NCBI GenBank assembly: GCA_030587435.1 | Contig: JAUQZC010000020.1 | Location: forward strand, 1-50,031 | Origin: Candidatus Baldrarchaeota archaeon | GTDB lineage: Archaea > Asgardarchaeota > Baldrarchaeia > Baldrarchaeales > DXJG01 | Direction of reading: 5' to 3' | DNA: 50,031 bases | In this document: one piece after another, positions 23,474 to 32,274 of the stretch | Numbering within the stretch: position 1 is the stretch's first letter | Layout: each line of letters opens with the position of its first letter | The notes under the pieces: generated by a model | Seen by the model: only the letters and a program-made list of their open reading frames with translations | The model's database searches: none | What the model was told of the DNA's origin: nothing | Made by a program: the position numbers and the translations under genes

Positions 23474-24193
23474 TTATATCGTAGTTATATTATTTAATAT
23501 GTCAATAAGTTCATTTAAAATATAAATTGTGTAATTTGGAACCTCAAGCTGATTATCTGGTTCTACGTTTTTGAAGATCCCTCTTCTAATCCATATGGAT
23601 ATCATACCTATCCTATTGGCTCCAGCTATATCTGTCTTCACATTATCTCCGACCATTATAGCCTCGGAAGGACTACAGTTTGCTTTTCTTAAAGCTAGTT
23701 GAAATATTTCTAATGCAGGTTTATTTTTCCCTACTTCTTCAGAAAACGTAAATATATCGAAGTACTTTTCCAGCTTTAATGCTCTAATTCTGTTAAGTTG
23801 AACATCTATCAAACCATCGCTTATAATTCCAAGCCTATAACCCTTTTTCTTTAAAAATTCGAGAACAGGCACAACATCTGGGTAAGGCTTTATATGCTGA
23901 TAAACAAAGTTCCAGTATTCATCTGCAAGTTTAGTAACAATCTCTTCGTTCACATCTATATTTAAAGCCTTAAATACCTCTCGAAATCTATTTTTCCTAT
24001 CGAAAAGCGCGGGTAATCCCTGATATTTTTCGTAAAATTCCTTAGTTATTCGGCGTAAAGTTCGAATAAAAACATCGCTGCTTATTATCCCTAGTTTTTC
24101 AACTAATTCCGCAACCCTTTGATTGGCAATTCTCCTTACTGACCCATAATCATACAATGTTTCATCAAGATCGAAGAAAACAACCTTTATCAA
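23474..24193 (-). CDS. HAD-superfamily hydrolase (phosphatase)
   Basis: This 239-residue protein begins IKVVFFDLDETLYDYG with the HAD nucleophile motif DxDxT near residue 9. It continues with the second motif LGIISDGL (about 118-125), the Lys of motif III in VGKNKPALEIF, and GDNVKTDIAGANRIGM as motif IV. A C1-type helical cap lies between motifs I and II. The TTG at 24193 is chosen as start because GGTGGGA precedes it. A GTG at 24205 would add four residues. It follows the broken M24 peptidase gene in the same direction. The substrate is unknown. Confidence 0.9.
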   Translation of the reverse strand: MIKVVFFDLDETLYDYGSVRRIANQRVAELVEKLGIISSDVFIRTLRRITKEFYEKYQGLPALFDRKNRFREVFKALNIDVNEEIVTKLADEYWNFVYQHIKPYPDVVPVLEFLKKKGYRLGIISDGLIDVQLNRIRALKLEKYFDIFTFSEEVGKNKPALEIFQLALRKANCSPSEAIMVGDNVKTDIAGANRIGMISIWIRRGIFKNVEPDNQLEVPNYTIYILNELIDILNNITTI

Positions 24194-24214
24194 TAATCCC
24201 ACCACCCACCTACG

Positions 24215-25331
24215 TTAAAAGGTCTTAGGCGTCTTTGTAAGAACTTCGACCCCGCTTTTTGTAATTAGGATATCATCTCTATTCGCACGCCAAATTTGCT
24301 AGGAATGTAAACTCCTGGCTTAAGTGTTAAAACCATTCCGGTTTAAGCACTTTCTCGACTTTTGGTGCAAGTCTTAAAGGTTCGTGGATATCTAAACCTA
24401 TTGCATGACCTGTTGAATGTATAAAGTATTTTCCGTAGCCAGCTTTACTTATAACGTCTCGAGCAGCTTTATCCACGTCACAAGCCTTAACCCCTGGACC
24501 TATAACTTCAAGAGCCTTAGATTGAGCTTCTAAAACAATCTCAAAGATTTCTCTTCTTTCTTTTTCATCATTTCCAACCATTATTGTCCTGGTTTCATCA
24601 CCGTAATAGCCTTTGTACGGAATCACTATATCAACAGTAACTATATCGCCTTTTTCAATCATTTTATCGGTAGCTCTGCCATGTGGAAGAGAAGATCTCC
24701 AGCCAGAGGCAACTATAGGTTTAATAAAGTCACCATCTGCACCATTGACCAAAGCCTCCCTTAAAACAATACCTGCTATTTCGTTTTCCCTTATACCCTC
24801 ATGTATAGCGTCTAATGCCACGTTCATAACTCTATCTGTAACCTTGCAACTTTCCTTCATGTTTTTTATTTCAAAACTGGTTTTAACAAGTCTGAGATTG
24901 TTAAGATTATCAGAAACATCTATCAAATCGGTTTCAGATAGATTTTTTCTTAATTCATGTAATTCCTGAGCGGAAGTCTTATCGAATGGAACGCCGAATT
25001 TACCACGGACTTCAACTTCTTTTGATAAAACTCTACGAATAGCCTCGTATATGCTATTCACCTGCATGTATTCCTTATAAGATTCTATGGGATAGCTTGA
25101 GTAAGCAAATATCTCGCCCCAGCTTTCTTTTTCAGCCCTTTCAGCTTCTAAAACATGACATACGACGATAACACGGCCATCTCTAGTCATAATACTTGCA
25201 GAATAGTCAAGAGCAGCACCACAAAGATAATGAACATTTGCCTTATCAAGAGCAATAATTACCTCCAAACCCAGATGTTCCATTAAATCAATCAATTTGT
25301 TGATTCTTTCTTTGTCGACTACCACTTGCAC
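24215..25331 (-). pseudogene. M24 family Xaa-Pro dipeptidase/aminopeptidase-like gene with two frameshifts
   Basis: The main frame (24327-25331) encodes the creatinase-like N-terminal domain and most of the pita-bread catalytic domain: VTVDIVIPYKGYYGDETRT supplies two metal-binding Asp and HSTGHAIGLDIHEPL the His. The frame stops just before the last metal ligands. A one-base deletion near 24338 shifts to a frame reading GMVLTLKPGVYIPSKFGVRIE, and a second one-base deletion near 24277 shifts to DDILITKSGVEVLTKTPKTF. Corrected, the protein is about 372 residues. The usual EPGIY Glu ligand is Lys (LKPGVY), while the Glu of RIED is kept. This looks like a pseudogene, though two base-calling errors remain possible for the frameshifts. 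Confidence 0.82.
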
Positions 25332-25705
25332 AACCTCCTTAATATGTTAATACTATGTGGATTTTAGGCTAAAATATTACACATATAGAACGTTAGTAAG
25401 TATCTTAGACGATAATTCGATTTTAAGTTGATTAACTTTTACGAACATAAAAGGGTTAAAAGACTTGTCGAGAATCCTAAATCTGATGGTGAGTCTTCAA
25501 TAGGGTAAGTGCACCTTTGAATATTAAATTTCTAAAATTCAAGTATATGGTTAGAGTGCGTGCCATTTTCTTTTAGATAAGGATTTCACTTTGTTTAAAA
25601 ATTTCAAAAATGAAATTTAGTAAAGCTGAACTTTATAATTCATGAACACTACAAAAGTTCATATTTATATTTGTTTCATATATTTTTTAACAGTAGGTGG
25701 AGTTA
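25332..25705. other. Intergenic region with a palindrome before the 25.7 kb gene
   Basis: About 370 bases without a convincing gene. ATGAAC at 25642-25647 and GTTCAT at 25657-25662 form an inverted repeat with a 9-base centre, followed directly by the TATA-like ATATTTATATTTG at about 25661-25673. This could be an operator in the promoter of the gene at 25706. The rest is AT-rich without obvious structure. Confidence 0.4.
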
Positions 25706-26767
25706 ATGGACATAGCAGAACTCAGAAAATTGGCCGAGGAGAGGGTCGATAAGCTAAGTGAGAGAGACGAGGTACTAGGGATAATGGGTATATTTTACCC
25801 AGAGTTAACACATGTTGAATTAGCAGTTTTCCTGGATGTAAGTTTACAAACTCCCTATACATACTTTTCAAAAGTTAAAGAAGTAACCTTAGGAGAAAGA
25901 TACTTCTCATATAAACTGTTAGAAAGTTCTCCACCTTATTTAGATCACTATTTTTATGCTGGAGATGTATTATTTGATTATGATGGAAAATTAACGGAGG
26001 TAGCCGAAGAAATTTCAAAAATATTTTTCTCCACAGAAAGGAAAAACCTAAGAAGAGAATATTATTCTTCGATTGCAAGAAGTTATTTGGATCTGGCTTC
26101 TCAAGCTATGAAACATGAATGCTTTAACTCTGTCACGTTCTTTTCACCTTTTGCAATAATGGAAAGCGGTAAAATACTTGTTGAAGCATCCGGAATGATA
26201 GGGCTTTGGCCATATTTACCAACAAGATTACTAAGAGTATTAGAGGGCGTTAAAAGAAGAGATTTAAGTAAAAACCTGCTGAAAATTTTTAGGGTATTTG
26301 AAAATGGAGAAAAGGCGGAAGAACATTTAAATAGATGTTTGGAAGTCATAAAGCAATATTCAACGCTTGTTAGAAGTTTTGACAGGAAGATCGAATCAAT
26401 TAAGGATGTTTCGATACGTTTTGAAATAACCAGTTGTTTAAGCAAGGTTTTTCCACGAATTTTAACAAAAATTTTTGATATATTAGTTAAAGGTGAATCT
26501 TTTTTCTCCGCTTCTTTTCTATTGGATTGGTGTCTTGAAAAAATAATAAAAGGGGTAACGTGGATGCTTAAAGTTGACAACAAGGAATTCGAAGAGTATA
26601 AACTACTTGACTATAGAAATGAAAATGAAACGTTAATGGCATTAAAAGACTTGATCTTATCGGCCTCAAGAATAAAGACGTCTCCAAGGGAATACGCGGA
26701 AAAAATATACGGGGATTCCCTTAAAATCCTCGAGGAGTTTTCAGTAATAAAGAATGAATTGGGATAA
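25706..26767 (+). CDS. Hypothetical protein with nucleotidyltransferase-like and HEPN-like regions
   Basis: This 353-residue protein starts MDIAELRKLAEERVDKLSE. Residues 30-75 (VLGIMGIFYPELTHVELAVFLDV) recall a degenerate nucleotidyltransferase core, but the GSxxxG and SDxD motifs are missing. Residues 105-150 (SSIARSYLDLASQAMKHECFNSVTFFSPFAIMESGKILVE) resemble a HEPN helix pair. The rest is helical. Such NTase-HEPN fusions are known in aminoglycoside nucleotidyltransferases and antitoxin-like proteins. The assignment is by pattern only. An in-frame GTG three codons earlier is an alternative start. Maf follows after 18 bases, so the two genes are co-transcribed. Confidence 0.55.
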   Translation: MDIAELRKLAEERVDKLSERDEVLGIMGIFYPELTHVELAVFLDVSLQTPYTYFSKVKEVTLGERYFSYKLLESSPPYLDHYFYAGDVLFDYDGKLTEVAEEISKIFFSTERKNLRREYYSSIARSYLDLASQAMKHECFNSVTFFSPFAIMESGKILVEASGMIGLWPYLPTRLLRVLEGVKRRDLSKNLLKIFRVFENGEKAEEHLNRCLEVIKQYSTLVRSFDRKIESIKDVSIRFEITSCLSKVFPRILTKIFDILVKGESFFSASFLLDWCLEKIIKGVTWMLKVDNKEFEEYKLLDYRNENETLMALKDLILSASRIKTSPREYAEKIYGDSLKILEEFSVIKNELG

Positions 26768-26785
26768 TTAAACGAGGTAAATTTT

Positions 26786-27406
26786 ATGAAAATAATATTA
26801 GCATCTACTTCTCCAAGAAGATTTAAAATCTTAAAGGAAAAGGGATTTGAATTTGAAGTTTATCCGGTGAGATTAGATGAAGAGAAATTTATGAAGAGTC
26901 TTCCTCCAGAAGAGGCTGCAAAAAGAATATCGCTAGAAAAAGCAATAATGGCTGCTAAAAAAATTAAGGACGGCGTTATTATTGGAGCTGACACCGTTGT
27001 GGTATATAATAATACTGTCTTTGGAAAACCGAGAACCCCCGAAGAAGCGGTAAAAATGTTAAAACTGCTTAGTGGGAAAGTTCACGAGGTAATTACAGCA
27101 ATATCAATCATAGAAGTTAAAAATGGAGAAAAATGCAGAGAGTTCGTTGAATGTGTTAAAACCGAAGTGAAAATGATGAAACTTTCAGAAGAAGAAATTA
27201 AAGCATATGTAAATACGGGTGAGCCTTTAGATAAGGCAGGAGCCTATGCAATACAGGGGTTAGGGGGAATTTTCATAGAGTGGATAAATGGATGCTACTA
27301 TAATGTTATAGGCTTGCCAATAGCAAAGCTCTATGAACTCTTGAAAGAAATAGGCGTAACTCCTAAGTGGATTCAACAAAATAGAGCATGTGAAGCCGAT
27401 TTATGA
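26786..27406 (+). CDS. maf: Maf-like nucleotide pyrophosphatase
   Basis: This 206-residue protein opens ILASTSPRRFKILKEKGFEFEV, the Maf signature with SPRR, and has GADTVVVYNNTVFGKPRTPEEA at about residues 68-89 and KAGAYAIQGLGGIFIEWINGCYYNVIGLP at the C-terminus. Maf proteins hydrolyse non-canonical nucleoside triphosphates such as modified or UTP/dTTP substrates to monophosphates. All conserved polar residues are present. About 12 extra residues (PKWIQQNRACEADL) extend the C-terminus. It is co-transcribed with the preceding hypothetical gene. Confidence 0.92.
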   Translation: MKIILASTSPRRFKILKEKGFEFEVYPVRLDEEKFMKSLPPEEAAKRISLEKAIMAAKKIKDGVIIGADTVVVYNNTVFGKPRTPEEAVKMLKLLSGKVHEVITAISIIEVKNGEKCREFVECVKTEVKMMKLSEEEIKAYVNTGEPLDKAGAYAIQGLGGIFIEWINGCYYNVIGLPIAKLYELLKEIGVTPKWIQQNRACEADL

Positions 27407-27424
27407 ACTTGTTGCTACAGGACT

Positions 27425-28210
27425 TTATCTTGATTGCAACGCTTCTTTAACAATATACGAATAGTCTTGGAACGAATTTTCACATGGATTACCCTTACAA
27501 TACAGTATTCTGGAGTTTACCAAATTTTTAGAGACAGCAATTATAATTGAAGATGTCATAATCCAATCCACCTCGTCATGATAACATATAGATTTTCTAC
27601 TCTTACCTTCTCCGTGATCTGCCGCTATTTTCTTAATCACTAAGATAGCTTCTTCAATTCCATTTATGGGCACATTTTCCGCTAGTTCAACTGCTCTTTT
27701 CCGCCTTGCCTCTGCGAGTTCGAATGTCTCGATTGCTTCAGATGGGATTTCTATCCCTGGAACAGCCATAAGGTTCGTTATTACATGAATTCCTCTTTCT
27801 ATACTCCTCACAATCAATTTTTCATCATATATGATGTGATAACCTTTCTCCGAATCAAGCACTACAAAGTTACCCCGTTTATAGCCTCTACCAAAACTAT
27901 CCTTAATGTAGTTTGCTGCGTTTTCCGCTGATGAAAAATTTCTTAGAACTGTAAGCATTAATTCCCCTCTACTTTTCTCGGCTTTAATAGGTAAAGCTGT
28001 GTGTTGATCGGTCACCGCTGCAAACAACCCTCTTTCATTAAATCCTATCCACGTACCACCTGACCTTACATCTAACGGGCAGAAAACTCTAAATCTACCT
28101 TCCATTATTGTTGGAGGATGCTCTAAAGTGCCTCTTTTCTCATATCTGTTATGTAATGCAACAACCGGATACCCGTGAAACATTTTGTAAAAAATTATCA
28201 ATGTACACAT
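27425..28210 (-). CDS. NRDE (TANGO2-like) family protein
   Basis: This 261-residue protein starts MCTLIIFYKMFHGYPVVALHNRYEKRGTLEHPP, the NRDE family N-terminus with NRYE in place of NRDE. RSGGTWIGFNERGLFAAVTDQ follows at about residues 50-70. The Cys directly after the initiator Met suggests an N-terminal nucleophile fold. An ATG two codons upstream is possible, but the chosen start puts Cys at position 2 and keeps good distance from GGGGAT. Human TANGO2 is linked to heme and lipid handling, but no enzyme activity is settled. The gene is convergent with maf. Confidence 0.85.
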   Translation of the reverse strand: MCTLIIFYKMFHGYPVVALHNRYEKRGTLEHPPTIMEGRFRVFCPLDVRSGGTWIGFNERGLFAAVTDQHTALPIKAEKSRGELMLTVLRNFSSAENAANYIKDSFGRGYKRGNFVVLDSEKGYHIIYDEKLIVRSIERGIHVITNLMAVPGIEIPSEAIETFELAEARRKRAVELAENVPINGIEEAILVIKKIAADHGEGKSRKSICYHDEVDWIMTSSIIIAVSKNLVNSRILYCKGNPCENSFQDYSYIVKEALQSR

Positions 28211-28250
28211 AGACATTTATCCCCTTTATCCATATTTAACATTCTTCCAT

Positions 28251-29300
28251 CTATTTATAGCCTTTGATTAAAACTCTAAGTGTGTCGTTTTCTATCTTAA
28301 CTATTTTTTTCAAAACATCCTTAGCCTTCTTAATGATATCCATTATTAAGTCTTCCTTAACAGGTGACCCCATAGTTTCAGGTAGGTTTTCCATCAACAC
28401 TATCTTCACAGCTGTCCCCCGTATATGTTTGCTAGCTAGTTCTCTCGAAAACACAATTTCTTCATCAATGTCAGACCACATTTCAGAGGATATAGGCGTT
28501 TCCATCCACCTAATTAACTCTGGATTCAACATTATGTTCTTAATTTTAGAAAGAGAAGCGTAAATCATAAGACGAACATTTTCTACAGATTCAGTAACAT
28601 CCTCAAAGGACAAAGACCGTAGTTTTTCTTCTTTGCCGTCGGATATTTTTAGTATAAAGCCTAATTGAGGAATAAAGTTATTTAAAATCTTTTTCTTTCT
28701 TAGTGTTTGGCGAAATGTTTCAGGAGTATCGATAAAGACAAAAGGCGAAGTTGTTTCGATACTAAATAAGAGTTGAGACTCAGCAGCCTTAACCTCTGTA
28801 GACCCTCTCTCTAAAATATCTAAGAGTTTTTCAAAGAGTTTCTCATCCATCTTAAAAGGTTTTTCAACGAAGAGCGGCTCCCAATCGCATCGTAAAGCAC
28901 CCGTAAACGGGCTCATGTAGCGAGTTATTACTTGAGAATATGTAATTTCAGAAATATTCCATATTAAACGCGGAATGTCATGTGAGATAATCATTCCGTG
29001 GCTTTGAATTCTCTGAACATCTTCAACATCTACCAAATATCTTGGAACACTTAACAACACTGACTTAGCAAGTAAAAGAAGATTTTCATCAATCTTTATC
29101 CCTTTCGTTAAAGCGATTTCAAGATGTTTTCGCCATTCTTTGGTGGACATTTCAACGATTTCCTCGGATATTTCCCAAAGTACTTTTTTAAAAAAATTAG
29201 TAGCAACTTTGCCCCAGTCAACCTCCTTAAACTTTTCCATTGCTAAATAAACTTCATCTTTCAACCTTACAGATAAAATTGGAATAACAATCACCCCCAC
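28251..29300 (-). CDS. Hypothetical protein with ribbon-helix-helix-like N-terminus
   Basis: This 349-residue protein begins IPILSVRLKDEVYLAMEKFKEVDWGKVATNFFKKVLWEI. This strand-helix-helix pattern closely resembles archaeal VapB antitoxins, so a DNA-binding head is plausible. The following 300 residues are mixed helical and strand sequence with no family I recognise (YMSPFTGALRCDWEPLFVEK is the most distinctive stretch). The start is GTG and is uncertain; other GTG or ATT codons nearby would fit GGGGGTGAT. It is transcribed on the minus strand, with its promoter in the 285-base gap before alaX. Confidence 0.5.
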   Translation of the reverse strand: MGVIVIPILSVRLKDEVYLAMEKFKEVDWGKVATNFFKKVLWEISEEIVEMSTKEWRKHLEIALTKGIKIDENLLLLAKSVLLSVPRYLVDVEDVQRIQSHGMIISHDIPRLIWNISEITYSQVITRYMSPFTGALRCDWEPLFVEKPFKMDEKLFEKLLDILERGSTEVKAAESQLLFSIETTSPFVFIDTPETFRQTLRKKKILNNFIPQLGFILKISDGKEEKLRSLSFEDVTESVENVRLMIYASLSKIKNIMLNPELIRWMETPISSEMWSDIDEEIVFSRELASKHIRGTAVKIVLMENLPETMGSPVKEDLIMDIIKKAKDVLKKIVKIENDTLRVLIKGYK

Positions 29301-29585
29301 AATCCAAAATTACAATTTAATAGCATAGCTATATTATAATGACATAGTGAAAGTACCACAAAATAAAAATGTTACTAGATGGCTTTCCCCTATTATTGTT
29401 CGGATTTCAATTCCCTTTAAAGCCCATATAGTTAGGATAGGTTTTATATCGATGTTCTCATTAAATTTTAAGCGTCAAAGATACATTAAATGCTAAAATC
29501 GCAAAATATGTTTTAAAAGATCAAAAATATATTTATCTAAGCATTAAATAAACCCGTTAATCTAATTTGAGGGAGAGCTTAAAAA

Positions 29586-30839
29586 TTGAGTGAAATTTGG
29601 CTGCAAAACCCTTATATCGATAAAACAAGAGCAAAAATAGTTTCATGTGAAAGAACAAATGGTGAATTTAGAGTTCTGTTAGACAAAACTGTCTTTAGAT
29701 ATAAAGGTGGTGGACAAGACTGCGATAAGGGAAAACTACTCAAGAACAGCACGATTTATAGAATTATAGATGTAGAAAGAGAAGGAGAAAAAACTGTTCA
29801 CATAGTTAAAGGAAAAGGATCATTAAATGTAGGAGATGAAGTAATTTGCGTTTTGGATTGGGACCGCCGATACACATTGATGAAGCTTCACACAGCGGAA
29901 CACATTTTCTATAGATCATTAATAAAGGAGCTTCCTGGCTCAGAACTGAAAGATATATGGCTTACCTTTGACGATGAGAAAAGAGAAGGAAATGGAACAA
30001 TTACGGTTGAAAGCGATAGACCATTAGATTGGAAAACCTTAACAAAAGTTGAAGCAGAGGTAAACAAAATTATACATGAAAATAGAAGCGTCAAAACATA
30101 TATTCTAAATGTTAAAGATTTGACAGAAGATATTAGAGTTAGAGATTCCCTTCTCAAAAGAGTCGACCAAGTTAGAATAGTTGAAGTCGAAGATTTCGAT
30201 AAGGCGGCCTGTTCTGGAACGCACCTAAGAAAAACGGGTGAAATAATCTTTTTTAAAATAACCTCTATAGAAAGAAAAGGAAATGGTAACGTTTATCACA
30301 TTAACTTTAAGATTGGGGAAGATGCGCTTAACTTTGCGTTAACGGTTTCAAACCAAGTTTTATGGAAAGCACAAAACCTAGGATACAACCCTGATGAAAT
30401 AATATATGTACTTGAAAAATACGAGAAATTACGCAGATCGCTGAGTTATTTAAAAACACAATTACTTGAAGCGATACCATCTTATATCGAAAAAACTAGG
30501 GAAGTCGTGCAGAATATTCCTATTTATCATTGTATTTGTAAAGGATTTGAGGCAAAAGAGCTAGCCATGTTGGGTCGAAAATTAAAAAAGAAAATTAAAG
30601 AGAGTTTTGTAGCAGTGCTCTTGGGGACTAATGAAACAACGTCTATCGTAGCTGTTTCTAAGGGTGTAAACTTAGATGTTTCAAAAATTCTTAAAGAATT
30701 TCTGAGTGAACATGGCGGTAAAGGTGGAGGAAGGCCCGATTTTGCTATATACGGAGTAAAGAAATCAAATAACATTGATGAGTTATTAAATAGCTTGGTT
30801 AATAAATTTAAAAGTGAATTAACAATGCTCCAAACCTAA
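29586..30839 (+). CDS. alaX: AlaX, alanyl-tRNA editing protein (long form with DHHA1 domain)
   Basis: This 417-residue protein has the alanyl-tRNA editing domain with HTAEHIF (His102, His106) and CSGTHLRKTGEI (Cys209, His213) as the zinc site. The N-terminal KGGGQDCDKGKL is the glycine motif of AlaX. A coiled coil (about residues 265-300) and a C-terminal DHHA1 domain with HGGKGGGRPDFAIYG make this the long AlaX-L type. It hydrolyses Ser- or Gly-mischarged tRNA-Ala. The TTG start follows GGGAGAG. The thymidylate kinase gene follows 18 bases after the stop. Confidence 0.93.
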   Translation: MSEIWLQNPYIDKTRAKIVSCERTNGEFRVLLDKTVFRYKGGGQDCDKGKLLKNSTIYRIIDVEREGEKTVHIVKGKGSLNVGDEVICVLDWDRRYTLMKLHTAEHIFYRSLIKELPGSELKDIWLTFDDEKREGNGTITVESDRPLDWKTLTKVEAEVNKIIHENRSVKTYILNVKDLTEDIRVRDSLLKRVDQVRIVEVEDFDKAACSGTHLRKTGEIIFFKITSIERKGNGNVYHINFKIGEDALNFALTVSNQVLWKAQNLGYNPDEIIYVLEKYEKLRRSLSYLKTQLLEAIPSYIEKTREVVQNIPIYHCICKGFEAKELAMLGRKLKKKIKESFVAVLLGTNETTSIVAVSKGVNLDVSKILKEFLSEHGGKGGGRPDFAIYGVKKSNNIDELLNSLVNKFKSELTMLQT

Positions 30840-30857
30840 ATGGTAGGTGCAATAGAC

Positions 30858-31505
30858 ATGGTGCTTGTTCAGGTAGAGGGAACCGACGGAGTGGGCAAAA
30901 CAACAGTTGTTAATCTTCTGCGCGAAGAACTCGATAAAGAAAACGTGAAAGTCAAAGTGTTAGTTTTTCCGAGTAGAGAAACTAAAATAGGAAGTATCAT
31001 TGATGAAATGTTGAAAAAGAGAAAATTCGAGTGGAACGAAGCAGTAATTTTTCAACTGCTTCAAACAGCAAATAGATTAGAATTTTACAAGGAAATCGAA
31101 AGATGGCGAGAGAAAAAGGATAGTGTACTAATTCTCGATAGATACGTGTTAAGCGGCTTAGTGTACGGAAAATTAGACGGGGTACCATACAATTCTTTAA
31201 TGACCCTACAACTTCTTCTACCACCTCCACAGCTAAACATCGTTTTAACCGCTAACAGGGAAAGCTTAGAAAGAAGACTTAAGGAAAAAACGCAACTAGA
31301 AATCTACGAGAGAATTGAAAAGATCCTAAAAATTCAAAAAGAATATATGGAAGTTTCCAAAGATTATGAGAAAAACGTTGAGCAAAAATTTTCTTTAAGC
31401 ATACAAACAGTTTTCTTAGACAATTCAGATGGAAAACTTGAATATGTTATAAGAGAAGCAAAAAATAGAATACTAAGTCTATTGTCGATGGAAGCTAAAA
31501 GTTAA
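30858..31505 (+). CDS. tmk: Thymidylate kinase
   Basis: This 215-residue protein has the P-loop VEGTDGVGKTTVVNLL at about residues 7-22, the DR(Y/H) motif LILDRYVLSGLVYG near residue 92, and a lid with RLKEKTQLEIYER. It phosphorylates dTMP to dTDP. An ATG six codons upstream, directly after the alaX stop, is possible, but AGGTG at 30845-30849 favours the ATG used here. It is co-transcribed with alaX. The last 11 bases overlap the convergent gene at 31495. Confidence 0.92.
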   Translation: MVLVQVEGTDGVGKTTVVNLLREELDKENVKVKVLVFPSRETKIGSIIDEMLKKRKFEWNEAVIFQLLQTANRLEFYKEIERWREKKDSVLILDRYVLSGLVYGKLDGVPYNSLMTLQLLLPPPQLNIVLTANRESLERRLKEKTQLEIYERIEKILKIQKEYMEVSKDYEKNVEQKFSLSIQTVFLDNSDGKLEYVIREAKNRILSLLSMEAKS

Positions 31506-31920
31506 GTTGCTGTTTTCTTTTCCTAACACTAACTAAAACTCCAACCAGATCCTTGACATCCTGCTCACTTAAACCCACTGGCACGAGAAGAGGAGGTATC
31601 TTTTCCGCTTCTTTAACTTTATAGAAAAGATAAACCGTATCGCCTCTCCATCTAAATTCCAAGTCGCAGAACTCGCCGTTAAATGTAAAAGATTCTCCTT
31701 TTAAAATATTTTCAAGCAGTGGCGTAACTTCATCCTCTAAAATCAGAATCTTGTCTTTTGAATCATGGACATTAGCTATCTCTAAAACATAAGCTTTCTT
31801 CTTTCTCAATTTTCCATGGATAAATACTGGTTTTACACTTATTCGCCCCTGTGTTAGGGGTGATTCTTCAGCCATACTACCCTTTACTTCGTTTTTCTCT
31901 TTAGATATAATTGACACCAT
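31495..31920 (-). CDS. Hypothetical protein, unknown family
   Basis: This 141-residue protein is not recognised. It has a charged N-terminus, then strand-rich sequence (RISVKPVFIHGKLRKKKAYVLEIANV, EFRWRGDTVYLFYKV) and a helical C-terminal region LLVPVGLSEQDVKDLVGVLVSVRKRKQQ. GGGGATG just before the ATG supports this start. Met16 is an alternative. A minus-strand TATA (GTTTATATAAC) near 32010 should be its promoter. It is convergent with and overlaps tmk by 11 bases. Confidence 0.6.
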   Translation of the reverse strand: MVSIISKEKNEVKGSMAEESPLTQGRISVKPVFIHGKLRKKKAYVLEIANVHDSKDKILILEDEVTPLLENILKGESFTFNGEFCDLEFRWRGDTVYLFYKVKEAEKIPPLLVPVGLSEQDVKDLVGVLVSVRKRKQQLNF

Positions 31921-32274
31921 TTTACATCCCCTGATCCATCAGCGCTATTACGAAACTCGCAATTTGAGAGAACAATTCGAATACCTCACCACTACTTTTG
32001 TTGTAATAGTTATATAAACTTTTGGTAGAAACAAAAATAACAACTTTATTCCTTGCGGAAGTCGCAATAATGTTAAAGTATTAGAAAAGTAAAGGATATT
32101 GCAAACTATTTAAATGTTACAGCTTTCTAGAGCCCCATTACAAGTTTAGAATAAAAACACCTTTTAAACTCGCTACAGCGACAAAACCCTACTTATAATT
32201 CAGTAATCTTTAGTCTTAAGAATGATCTAGAACACTAGAACCCTAGTCTTACCCATTTTATTTTCGTACCAATA
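31921..32274. other. Intergenic region between the 31.5 kb gene and wtpC
   Basis: 354 bases. It holds the promoter of the minus-strand gene at 31920 and an inverted repeat TTGCG-GAAGT-CGCAA at 32053-32067. ATATTATAATAT near 32270, at the 3' end of the transporter operon, is a perfect 12-base palindrome of low complexity. No gene or RNA is convincing. Confidence 0.4.

Noticed and set aside
31921..31975. Tiny minus-strand frame of about 17 codons (FSQIASFVIALMDQGM) just before the gene at 31920
   Set aside because: Too short to judge; it needs a TTG start, and its end overlaps the ribosome site of the next gene.
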